NCBI GenBank assembly: GCA_023261595.1
Contig: JAHFOQ010000007.1
Location: forward strand, 1-43,623
From: a bacterium
Lineage (GTDB): Bacteria; Patescibacteriota; Saccharimonadia; CAILAD01; BJGX01
DNA length: 43,623 nt
Reading direction: 5' to 3'
Shown piece after piece: positions 25,209 to 33,233 of this stretch. The first letter of the stretch is position 1. Each line of letters opens with the position of its first letter. Both the position numbers and the translations under genes were made by a program. The notes beneath the pieces were generated by a model that was not told the DNA's origin, did not search any database, and saw only the letters and a list, made by a program, of their open reading frames with translations.

Positions 25209-25249
25209 ATTATAACCCCTGTTTATTGATTTTCAAATCAATAAACAGG
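25209..25249 (-). promoter_or_regulatory. Promoter -10 with adjoining perfect inverted repeat upstream of the cruF-like gene
   Basis: TATAAT (25209-25214, minus strand) lies 3 nt downstream of a 15-bp perfect inverted repeat (CCTGTTTATTGATTT and its complement, 2-nt loop, 25218-25249). There is no T run after the hairpin, so it is a poor terminator for the lipase gene. Its place over the -35 region suggests a regulator binding site. Confidence 0.5.
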
Positions 25250-25251
25250 TA

Positions 25252-26517
25252 CTACTTAATTTGTTGCGCCGGAGAAATAGGTAATGGCTGGTTACAGGTT
25301 GAATTATTTGGACGACCAAGAAATCTATCTCCTAACCAATTAATTACTGCAGGCGCAATTACTGTTTGGAGTTGAATGTGGCCAACCTCATTAAGCCATA
25401 ATGATGTTAAGTTAGAATTTGCAGCGCAAGCCTGCTGAATATATAGTGCAGTTGTATTTGGTAATACTACTTGATCATTTAAACTCTCTCCAATAAAAAC
25501 TGGTTGATTAGGTTTGAGCACAGGCGCAGTCTGGGCTTTTGCTACTGCATTCCATTCTGGTACATTCACAATATTTGTATTAAAAAATTGTTGATGAAGG
25601 TCGGTTCGAATAATACCACTGATTGCAGCTGCGCCAATACATTTCTGTGCCAATTGCTGGTAATTATTTTGACCAGCAGTAGTTAAGATTGAGTTTGCAT
25701 TCAAATTTTTGTAAACTGATGGCCAAGAAACAACTGCTTCAGGGCCAATTACCCAATCGATTGCGTGTCCGCTCTGTTCGTTAAAGAGTGGTAAAAGTTC
25801 AGCAGCAGGCGCGGTTGCGGCGGTTCCTACGAGCTGTAACTCTGGTGCGTAACCTTGAGCATTTTTACCAGTAAATAGTGCTGAATGGCCACCCTGAGAA
25901 TGTCCCCACACAGTAAAAATATTACCTGCCTGTGCCGCTGGTATATTTTTTGCTGCTCGTACACTATTTATTACGTCATTCGATTCACTATTCCCTACTA
26001 AGTATTCTTCTATCCCTGGTGTGCCTAGGCCAGCATAGTCTGTTGCAGTAACTACCCAGCCACGTTGCATCATCAAACTGATCCAGTCGATATTTGCAAC
26101 GGAATTGGCAGTACGGGATGGTGCACACTGCGACCCCATACCAATAGTTCCATGAGCCCATGCAACAACCGGACGTGGTGTTGTGGTTGAAACAGATGGA
26201 ATAAACACAATTCCAGAAGAAAAGCTCGGGCTACCATCAGATCTTTGACTGCGATACAAAATTCTTTGAGCGCTTCCCCCAGGAACAGCCTGACCCAGAG
26301 GTTCACTGCGAACCACCTGGCCAAGCGGGCCGGTAGTACTTAAACCATGTGTATTATAAAAAGGTTCGAGATTCTTTTGGTATTGGTTAGCTTGATAAGA
26401 CTGATAACCAAGAATCCCTATTAAAACAAAAAGTATAACAACAACAAGAATAAATATTACAAGAAAAACTCTATGATGGTGCCAAAAAGAAGAATGGATA
26501 TTTTTTTTCTTTAACAT
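25252..26517 (-). CDS. Membrane-anchored secretory lipase-type alpha/beta hydrolase
   Basis: 421 residues. One N-terminal span (about 17-38) after a basic start, then an exterior alpha/beta hydrolase of the secretory lipase (LIP) family. Oxyanion region VVAWAHGTIG (about 117-126), nucleophile elbow VWGHSQGG (Ser207), Asp in GESLNDQVV and His in NEVGHIQLQ complete the triad. It probably hydrolyses lipid esters outside the cell, which could release fatty acids from a host or debris. TATAAT lies 10 nt upstream of the ATG. Confidence 0.85.
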   Translation of the reverse strand: MLKKKNIHSSFWHHHRVFLVIFILVVVILFVLIGILGYQSYQANQYQKNLEPFYNTHGLSTTGPLGQVVRSEPLGQAVPGGSAQRILYRSQRSDGSPSFSSGIVFIPSVSTTTPRPVVAWAHGTIGMGSQCAPSRTANSVANIDWISLMMQRGWVVTATDYAGLGTPGIEEYLVGNSESNDVINSVRAAKNIPAAQAGNIFTVWGHSQGGHSALFTGKNAQGYAPELQLVGTAATAPAAELLPLFNEQSGHAIDWVIGPEAVVSWPSVYKNLNANSILTTAGQNNYQQLAQKCIGAAAISGIIRTDLHQQFFNTNIVNVPEWNAVAKAQTAPVLKPNQPVFIGESLNDQVVLPNTTALYIQQACAANSNLTSLWLNEVGHIQLQTVIAPAVINWLGDRFLGRPNNSTCNQPLPISPAQQIK

Positions 26518-26553
26518 GCTTTTGCTTATTATAAACCTATTTTTGTCTTATAA

Positions 26554-26585
26554 ACAAAAAGCCCATTTTGTAATGGGCTTTTTGT
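26554..26585. terminator. Bidirectional intrinsic terminator
   Basis: ACAAAAAGCCCATT-TTGT-AATGGGCTTTTTGT. It lies just upstream of the lipase start and after the stop of the membrane gene at 26612, closing that gene on the minus strand. Confidence 0.85.
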
Positions 26586-26611
26586 AAAAGTTAATAATTA
26601 ACCTGTTTTGG

Positions 26612-27013
26612 TTATTCCATTTCTTTCATTTCGCCACCGTGTGCAATAAGTGCATACAAGATGAGCGCATCAACTACTAAGATAATAACTGCCCAGAATG
26701 GATAAATTGGTACAAAAGCGAATGTTGCAATAAGACTTACTGCTACCATTATTACTCCTACAATTCTACCCCAAGTTTGACCAGCCAAAATTGCTAATCC
26801 TACAAGTAGTACAATTAAACCAATAAGCATGTGTATCCAACCCCATGTTGAATAATCAAAAAACCAAACAGTACTCTTACCTGCTAGGTAAATGTCATTT
26901 TTGAATAATGCTACGAATCCTGTAATCATCTGGAAGATACCAGCGATTACCATATAGATTCCGGCGAAGGCTACCCAGCCAACCCATCCTGTTACTTCTT
27001 GTTTCTGTGCCAT
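26612..27013 (-). CDS. DUF7144-like four-span membrane protein
   Basis: 133 residues, four spans. GWVGWVAFAGIYMVIAGIFQMITGFVALF, WGWIHMLIGLIVLLVGLAI and FVPIYPFWAVIILVVDALILYALIAHGGEM match a membrane family that I know mainly from Actinobacteria. An exchange with an actinobacterial host is possible. AAGGAG precedes the ATG. Function unknown; single-gene unit with its own terminator. Confidence 0.75.
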   Translation of the reverse strand: MAQKQEVTGWVGWVAFAGIYMVIAGIFQMITGFVALFKNDIYLAGKSTVWFFDYSTWGWIHMLIGLIVLLVGLAILAGQTWGRIVGVIMVAVSLIATFAFVPIYPFWAVIILVVDALILYALIAHGGEMKEME

Positions 27014-27073
27014 ACCCTATTCTCCTTTATTTATACTATTAATTATACACCCATTGTATAGTTGTTGTTTGGT

Positions 27074-27883
27074 TTACACAACGGTTATGTCACGTTTGTT
27101 AAAAATATACCATCCAATACCGGTAAAAATAGTTGATAAAATCACTACGACTATCACGTAGCCATATGCTACATGACCCGAGTTAATAAGACTGGGTGCC
27201 GAGAACCACTGAAACGGAGTAAGATACTTTAACCATTCAAGATTAGTACTGAGCTCAGAAAGTACAGAAATAAAATAGCTTGCGACAATTACCGTTGCTA
27301 TAATGACTGTCGGAGTTTTTGGACTTTTAAAAATACTTGCAAACATAATTCCCATACAATAAAAGAATGTTTGAATTAACAAAATTCCCCACATTAAATT
27401 GGTTACTTGTCCGGTTAACGTGAAGTTATTACTATTGGTAATGCCGACTCCAACTATCGAAGAAAGATTAATTATTACAAATAGTATGAGTATATTTATT
27501 AAACCTGCAAAAAATTTTGCACCTAAGACCGAAGTACGCGATACCGGCTTAGTATAGATAAACTCCGATGTTTTATCACGCTCTTCCTTTGAAACAATAT
27601 TTGCTCCTAGTAAGCCTGAGTATATTGCCGCTATTAAGGCAAAGAAAATATACAGTATGCCAAAATACCCAATTAAGGTGGCGATATTTAAATTGCTCAT
27701 TCCAAAAATTGCCAAGAGCGGCTTAGGAAAACTGTTTGCAATAACGTTTATTGAGCTACTGCCCTGAGCCGCTTTAAATCCCTGAAACTTTGAATAACCA
27801 GAAAGCTGAAAAAATAATATACCAGCTATCCAGCCTAGCAGCGACTTATAGTTTGATTTTATTTCATGCCAAAACATATTCAT
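27074..27883 (-). CDS. ABC-2 exporter permease, second subunit
   Basis: 269 residues, six spans. N-terminal MFWHEIKSNYKSLLGWIAGI and the loop SKEERDKTSEFIYTKPVSRTSVLGAKF are typical of ABC-2 permeases paired with BcrA-like ATPases. Two nt separate it from the other permease; both look like one ancestral duplication (compare SKEVTDKTADFLLSKPVSRSRI in the partner). Probably a heterodimeric export channel. Substrate unknown. Confidence 0.88.
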   Translation of the reverse strand: MNMFWHEIKSNYKSLLGWIAGILFFQLSGYSKFQGFKAAQGSSSINVIANSFPKPLLAIFGMSNLNIATLIGYFGILYIFFALIAAIYSGLLGANIVSKEERDKTSEFIYTKPVSRTSVLGAKFFAGLINILILFVIINLSSIVGVGITNSNNFTLTGQVTNLMWGILLIQTFFYCMGIMFASIFKSPKTPTVIIATVIVASYFISVLSELSTNLEWLKYLTPFQWFSAPSLINSGHVAYGYVIVVVILSTIFTGIGWYIFNKRDITVV

Positions 27884-27885
27884 AA

Positions 27886-28680
27886 CTACAGCTTAATATC
27901 CTTTCTTATATATACAATGTAGCTCAATACCAAGCTTGTCACTACAAATCCACCAAGGGCGAATAAATATTTTGGGTCATATCCGCTATTTTGATAAATA
28001 TAGACAGGATCAAAATATTTAAAAGGAGTTAGATAGTAAAAATCGGGTTTATCAAGTATTCCTCCAAACGATGCCACAATAAAGAATATAAATACCGTTG
28101 GCAATGCGACAGAAAGAACCGTCTTTATTTTAGGTAAAATAGTTCCAAATAAAAAACCGAGTACTAAAAAGAATACCTGTACAAAAAATAATGTTGCTGA
28201 GAGCATAATAAATGTTTTGATACCAAAATTTGAATGTGAAAAATATTTTGCTCCTAAAAGAGCAGTAACGGTAAAACAAATATTCGTAATAACAATCAAG
28301 CTTAAGCCAGCAGCAAACTTCTCAGTGAGTATTCTGCTGCGGCTTACTGGCTTTGATAACAAGAAGTCCGCGGTTTTGTCTGTGACTTCTTTAGAAAGAA
28401 TAGAAACACCATAATTCATTGCCTGGATAGCTCCTGCCAACCAAATAAAGGTTAGAATATATCCAAAATATCCATATATTGTATAAAATATTTCAAAACG
28501 AAAGTTAATAACCAATAATAGCGCTTTAGGATAATGTGAAACTACCTCACGAAATACATCAATCTGAGATGAAATAGACTGATAAGATGAGAGGAAAACT
28601 ATCAGAGTAGTTGAGAGTGCGAGCACCCATATTAGTAAAGATTTGCGATAAAATCTAAGTTCTTGCCAAAAAATATTCAT
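27886..28680 (-). CDS. ABC-2 exporter permease, first subunit
   Basis: 264 residues, six spans. MNIFWQELRFYRKSLLIWVLALS and SKEVTDKTADFLLSKPVSRSRILTEK show the same plan as the neighbour at 27074. It starts 8 nt after the ATPase gene. The three genes form one operon reading leftward. Confidence 0.88.
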   Translation of the reverse strand: MNIFWQELRFYRKSLLIWVLALSTTLIVFLSSYQSISSQIDVFREVVSHYPKALLLVINFRFEIFYTIYGYFGYILTFIWLAGAIQAMNYGVSILSKEVTDKTADFLLSKPVSRSRILTEKFAAGLSLIVITNICFTVTALLGAKYFSHSNFGIKTFIMLSATLFFVQVFFLVLGFLFGTILPKIKTVLSVALPTVFIFFIVASFGGILDKPDFYYLTPFKYFDPVYIYQNSGYDPKYLFALGGFVVTSLVLSYIVYIRKDIKL

Positions 28681-28688
28681 AGATTTCC

Positions 28689-29576
28689 TTATCTATAGTA
28701 GTGTAAAAAAATTTCTTCAAGATCCGGTTCGTTAACATCTAAATTTACCAAATCTAGTTTGGCTATTGCTTTTGTAATATCACGTAAATGCCCACGAAAA
28801 AGAAAATTGATATCATTTCCGTTGTATACCAATTCTGATATGCCAGTAATGTTTAAAAGTACTGCTTTATCTGCTTTTCCTTTAGTAGTTAGCTTAAATC
28901 TTTTGGTACTTTTTTCTAAAAGATCACTGATCTTTTCTACCTTAATCATTTTACCTTCTTTAATAATTCCTACTCTGTCACAAAGTCGTTGTACTTCACC
29001 AAGTATATGCGAAGAGAAAAGTACACTCGCACCACGCTTATTCTCTTGCTGAATTAAATTAAAAAACTTCTGCTGAATAAGTGGGTCAAGACCACCTGTG
29101 GGTTCGTCGAGGATAATAAGTTTTGGTTCATGTAATAAACCCTGAATTATGCCTACTTTTTTTCTGTTTCCGAAAGAAAGATCATCAATTTTTTTATCGA
29201 GATTTAGTTCTAGGAGCTTAGCAAGAGTTTGTATCCGATGTTCCATATGGTTTTTTGGTTTTTTATAAAAACTTGCTGAGTATCGCAATAGATCAATTGC
29301 CTTCATATTCTCGTAATAAAAAATTTCTGAAGGCAGATAGCCGATTTCTTCCCGAATTTCTGGTCCGTATTTTGTTACATCTTTACCAAAGATACTCGCC
29401 GAACCGCTTGTTGGATGCACAATAGAAAGTATTGTGCGGATCGTGGTCGATTTCCCTGCTCCGTTTGGACCAATAAAGCCAAATATTTCACCCTCATTAA
29501 CCTGCATATCAAGGTTTTCAATTCCACGTTCTTTACCGTAAAACTTACTCAGCTTAGATGTTTCGATAACGTTCAT
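28689..29576 (-). CDS. ABC exporter ATP-binding protein, BcrA-like
   Basis: 295 residues. Walker A GPNGAGKST, Walker B LIILDEPTGGLDP and the switch His (SSHILGEV) are intact. The signature is LSFGNRKKVG instead of LSGGQ, a variant common in this group. The extra C-terminal 80 residues are typical of bacitracin/lantibiotic-type exporters. AAGGA lies 7 nt before the ATG. Confidence 0.93.
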   Translation of the reverse strand: MNVIETSKLSKFYGKERGIENLDMQVNEGEIFGFIGPNGAGKSTTIRTILSIVHPTSGSASIFGKDVTKYGPEIREEIGYLPSEIFYYENMKAIDLLRYSASFYKKPKNHMEHRIQTLAKLLELNLDKKIDDLSFGNRKKVGIIQGLLHEPKLIILDEPTGGLDPLIQQKFFNLIQQENKRGASVLFSSHILGEVQRLCDRVGIIKEGKMIKVEKISDLLEKSTKRFKLTTKGKADKAVLLNITGISELVYNGNDINFLFRGHLRDITKAIAKLDLVNLDVNEPDLEEIFLHYYR

Positions 29577-29733
29577 TATTATTCCTTTATATTTGATTCC
29601 ATCTTATCATAAATCAACTAAGTAGAGATCTTTCATTAACTATGGGTTTCGTGATTCTCTTATAACAAAGTGCTTATTGTTATTTTCACTATTTAGACGA
29701 TATAAAGTATAATTTAAATCAATAAGGTAACAA

Positions 29734-31152
29734 ATGCCACAGAAACATATCAAAAAACAATCTACAAAAATATTTGCCTCTAGAAGAGAAAGACTGATAC
29801 TGCTCTTAATTGGTGTAGGTGTATTTGTAGGAATTGGAGTATTAGTAGTTTGGTTAGCTAACGCAAGTATAGAGCCCACAAAAACATATATTGCTAAAGT
29901 CACTGATCTAGGTAATCTTACCTACTCTACCCCAAACAGCCCTCGAGACGGTGGTGATTCAGCAATTATTGGCGGTAAAGTTGTATGGAACTTTGGTGAC
30001 ACATTCTATGTACCAAAAGTAACTAAATTTACTGGTGACCTTTTTCGGTCTGCAACTGCTGCTCTAGGAACAACTACTAATCCGACGCGACTAACTGAAC
30101 CAATTGATACCAAAGGTGCACCATACCAACTAATACCTTATACACCAGAGGAGCTGGCCTATAACATAGCTAAAACAAATGGTAGCGATCGATATGCTAT
30201 TTGGCCCAGCGGGATAGTTACTCGTCCGGGAGGAAATTCGGCTTATGTTTTCTTCTTCACTCTACTCATCCAGCCTGGCAACTGGCAAAATAAAGGAGTG
30301 GGCGTTGCTACGCTAGACGCAAATAGTACTGTAGCTCAGAGACAAGTAAATGTTTTGTTTCCTCCTAATGAACCTTCGTTTCGAAAACCACTTGTTGTAG
30401 GCAATATACTCTATTTGTATGCTGCATGCGGGGCTAAAGTTTGCCCAGTAGCACGCGTCCCTATCGACCAAGTGCCAGTTAGATCCGCCTATCGATTCTG
30501 GAATGGTACCGATTGGGTTGCTGATGTTGCTCAGGCCAAACCAATACTTCCATCAACAAGTCTGGGCGGTACTGTAATGTATAATCGTACACTAAAAAGC
30601 TATGTCCTAGCCACTATTCAAGATTACAGTCATGCAATATATTTCAGCTATGCTCCGGCTCCAGAAGGACCATGGACTACACCTATTAAAGCGATTGACT
30701 TGCCTGCAGACAAACAAGAATACGTACCTAACTTCCATCCAGAGTTTTCAACCGATAATGATGTGTCTGTATATATTAGCTATAGCACCGGTGGCAAAGG
30801 TGGTGGCATTAAATTGTTGAAGGTTACTCTCAATCCTCCGGTTGAACCTATACCTGTTAGTCCGGTTTCCACACAGCCAGTTAACCCAACTAGCAGCCAA
30901 GGTAGTGCCTCTACCACTACTTCAACCAACACAAATAAAGCAAGTTCGACAAGAACAAATGGCAATACTACCCAGAGTACGAGCAACAATAATGTAACCA
31001 CCCCATCTCTCGCAGGATCTGCAACAGATAAGATGCAAGCGCCAACAACACCTTCTGGATCAACAATGAATAATAACTCCTCACAATCCAACAAGTCGTG
31101 GTGGGATCAAATCGTAGATTACTTCTTAGGTCTCTTTAGTGGGAACAACTAA
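29734..31152 (+). CDS. Anchored five-bladed propeller, DUF4185-like (possible arabinan hydrolase)
   Basis: 472 residues. One span at about 20-43, then a beta-propeller (about 50-365) with GGDSAIIGGKVVWNFGDTF, YAIWPSGIVTRPGGN, GGTVMYNRTLKSYVLATI and HPEFSTDNDVSVYISYSTG, in keeping with DUF4185 or GH43-like propellers. A Ser/Thr/Asn-rich linker (about 375-450) ends in an amphipathic helix WWDQIVDYFLGLF. DUF4185 members have been reported as endo-D-arabinanases (GH183), enzymes against the arabinan of mycolic-acid Actinobacteria. Assignment to DUF4185 is by eye. TATAAT and AAGGT precede the start. Confidence 0.6.
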   Translation: MPQKHIKKQSTKIFASRRERLILLLIGVGVFVGIGVLVVWLANASIEPTKTYIAKVTDLGNLTYSTPNSPRDGGDSAIIGGKVVWNFGDTFYVPKVTKFTGDLFRSATAALGTTTNPTRLTEPIDTKGAPYQLIPYTPEELAYNIAKTNGSDRYAIWPSGIVTRPGGNSAYVFFFTLLIQPGNWQNKGVGVATLDANSTVAQRQVNVLFPPNEPSFRKPLVVGNILYLYAACGAKVCPVARVPIDQVPVRSAYRFWNGTDWVADVAQAKPILPSTSLGGTVMYNRTLKSYVLATIQDYSHAIYFSYAPAPEGPWTTPIKAIDLPADKQEYVPNFHPEFSTDNDVSVYISYSTGGKGGGIKLLKVTLNPPVEPIPVSPVSTQPVNPTSSQGSASTTTSTNTNKASSTRTNGNTTQSTSNNNVTTPSLAGSATDKMQAPTTPSGSTMNNNSSQSNKSWWDQIVDYFLGLFSGNN

Positions 31153-31187
31153 CATTAGCTTGTAATTATTTAATAGTAAGCTTGAGT

Positions 31188-32492
31188 CTATCTTAGTCCT
31201 ATACCGATAAGCACATAATTAACCATCGACTCCCAGCCTTGCTGAATGCCAGTGATTATCTTTCCAAAAAATGACTGCTGATTAGGCTCGTTACTGCTAA
31301 TAAGGGTTTTTCCATCTGCAGCGGTAACAACTATATCGTGATCATTACTAGTAACTGAACTTGCGGTATTTTGGCTATCAGGGTTAGAAGCAGTAGAATT
31401 TTGTTTCTGTATGCTCGAAATGGAGTTGGTACCGGAGACCGATCCGCCTCCGTTCTGAGTTGCTTTACTTGTTACTGGGGCACTTGTTGATGTTTGGGTT
31501 GGAGCAGGAGGAGTTGGGTTGAATCCAGCAGATACTTGCGCAAAAGCATACCCTAATGCAAGCTCGCCAACATTAGAGAGGTGGATATTAAGTCCATGTC
31601 GTGGCAAAGAGATTGTATCAACAATCTTAACATTAGCTGTTGTGTCAGCAACTTTCTGCTGGGCAGCTCGTACTATCTGATCGGCAGATGAGACAACAGC
31701 ACAATCCACTTTTCCACATGGGTTTGTCTTATTGAGATTTTGTGCTGTTTTTATCCACGCAGCCAAAGAGGTTTTAGCGAGCACAAATGGTGCAGTTGGC
31801 TGTAAGCCTAGCTCAGAATGAGCAGTAGCAATAAGATCTCTTAGATTTGCTTCATAAAGTGGAGCTTTTTCTGGACTAGAATCAGTTTCGCCTTGTACCC
31901 AATAAAACCCATCAACTGATGAGGTTGCGCCTTGTGCGGCCACCCACTCATTTAAGGTTGTCAAGCGGCTCTTTAAAAAAGCAAAGCCTTCATTTTTGCT
32001 ATGTACATTCCAGTCACTCACCGCAGGATCTTGTGCTAAACCAACACCACCAAAACTGACTTTTAGAACAATGATGTTGCGTTTTCCTTGATCATACAGC
32101 CCACGTGCCAATCCTACTTCTGGACCAAAAGTTGCTTGGTTTTTTGTATACTTCATAGCATCATTCCCTATCGACTTTAACACTGTCGGAGGCGGTCCTG
32201 AATTACCTGCTAAATTACTCCAGACTAATTTAGTTTGCGAATCAGCGGGATGCGATTTAGCTCCGAATAGATCAAAATTACTCACGGTGTCATTTACGTA
32301 TGCTTCTGCCCCATCTGCGTTCGATTGGCCCGCAACAATAATTATAGAATAATGTGGTTTTGTAGCAGCATGGCTGCGAAAAATTATAAATACTCCAAAC
32401 AATACAAAGAAAGTAGTAATGCCAATTACAATTAAGGCTTTGTGCCTGCTAAATTTTGTATTATTACCCTTCTTGTTGTACGTTCGACTCAA
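31188..32492 (-). CDS. Anchored SASA-type carbohydrate esterase
   Basis: 434 residues, TTG start at 32492 with AAAGGG upstream. One span (about 16-37), then an SGNH-like SASA/CE6 domain: IIVAGQSNADG holds the nucleophile Ser, KVSFGGVGL and FYWVQGETDSS follow, and GLNIHLSNVGELALGYA holds the His. Such enzymes remove acetyl groups from sugars (sialate, xylan or others). A Ser/Thr/Asn-rich linker ends in GWESMVNYVLIGIG, similar to the end of the neighbouring propeller enzyme. The genes are convergent with a 35-nt gap. Confidence 0.8.
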   Translation of the reverse strand: MSRTYNKKGNNTKFSRHKALIVIGITTFFVLFGVFIIFRSHAATKPHYSIIIVAGQSNADGAEAYVNDTVSNFDLFGAKSHPADSQTKLVWSNLAGNSGPPPTVLKSIGNDAMKYTKNQATFGPEVGLARGLYDQGKRNIIVLKVSFGGVGLAQDPAVSDWNVHSKNEGFAFLKSRLTTLNEWVAAQGATSSVDGFYWVQGETDSSPEKAPLYEANLRDLIATAHSELGLQPTAPFVLAKTSLAAWIKTAQNLNKTNPCGKVDCAVVSSADQIVRAAQQKVADTTANVKIVDTISLPRHGLNIHLSNVGELALGYAFAQVSAGFNPTPPAPTQTSTSAPVTSKATQNGGGSVSGTNSISSIQKQNSTASNPDSQNTASSVTSNDHDIVVTAADGKTLISSNEPNQQSFFGKIITGIQQGWESMVNYVLIGIGLR

Positions 32493-32592
32493 TTGAAGCC
32501 CTTTGTGTTTATACTACTTATCATACAGAAATTTACTGTAGCTAACATCTTATTCATGAAATTATATTATCTTGCCAACTATTAGAGTCATA

Positions 32593-32748
32593 TTAACCCA
32601 AAGAAAAATCTGCAATGATTTTTTGATAACAATCCTTACAAAGATGGTATTTTTTTACCTCATTACGTACGTTGGGTGGACTCAGTAGAATACCACCAAA
32701 ATCATTTAGTTCTTTTTTGCATTTATCACATAGTGGATTAATTGCCAT
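32593..32748 (-). CDS. Small zinc-ribbon protein (51 aa)
   Basis: Not in the ORF track. Two CxxC pairs, CDKC (7-10) and CKDC (37-40), can bind one zinc. Between them lies LNDFGGILLSPPNVRNEVKKYHL. GAGA precedes ATG 32748. Short proteins of this style are common in Patescibacteria and probably bind nucleic acid or protein; the function is not known. Confidence 0.75.
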   Translation of the reverse strand: MAINPLCDKCKKELNDFGGILLSPPNVRNEVKKYHLCKDCYQKIIADFSLG

Positions 32749-32811
32749 AATTTCTCTTTGTTAATCTTTATATCTTAATAACTTAACTATTTTGAGCTAA
32801 ATATTTGCAGT

Positions 32812-33159
32812 TTATTTATTTGAATCAATATCATTCTTACGGAACAGAAGTACTTTCTTTAAAATATTTTCTGAGATTGGTTTTTCTAAAGAATATCGAA
32901 TTGTACCTTTTGAAGTATCGAAATCTTTTAGTTCTTTCGCTAAGCCCAAAATTGCACCCGAACCTGGATATATTCCATAGTGGTTCTTTGCAGCAGCATA
33001 TGCAATGAAATATTTCCCTTTATATTTAAATCCGGGCATACCATACGTTACACATATTTCAGCTTCGGGAATGCTATTTATTGTTATGTCTAAAAGCCTT
33101 TTTACTTCGGTCTTTTGCTCAGTAGCTAGGTTTTTGAGATATTTATCTACATCTTTCAT
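32812..33159 (-). CDS. DUF1801/YdhG-like protein
   Basis: 115 residues. YLKNLATEQKTEVKRLLDIT, AEICVTYGMPGFKYKGKYFIAYAAAKNHYGIYPGS and KGTIRYSLEKPI follow the DUF1801 family, which includes the frataxin-like Fra iron chaperone of Bacillus. Function here is uncertain. Cytosolic. An extended -10 ends 7 nt before the ATG. Confidence 0.85.
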   Translation of the reverse strand: MKDVDKYLKNLATEQKTEVKRLLDITINSIPEAEICVTYGMPGFKYKGKYFIAYAAAKNHYGIYPGSGAILGLAKELKDFDTSKGTIRYSLEKPISENILKKVLLFRKNDIDSNK

Positions 33160-33166
33160 GTATACT

Positions 33167-33175
33167 ATTATCTCA
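33167..33175 (-). promoter_or_regulatory. Extended -10 of the DUF1801 gene, leaderless arrangement
   Basis: TGAGATAAT on the minus strand, ending 7 nt before ATG 33159. Confidence 0.55.
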
Positions 33176-33233
33176 CAAAAAATGTTTCTGTGGTTTAAAC
33201 GATTTTTAAGTTAAGTGCTACAATATATTACAT

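Noticed and set aside
30780-31094. 104-aa minus-strand ORF in the track
   Set aside because: Antisense of the Ser/Thr/Asn linker of the propeller gene; low-complexity Leu/Val translation.
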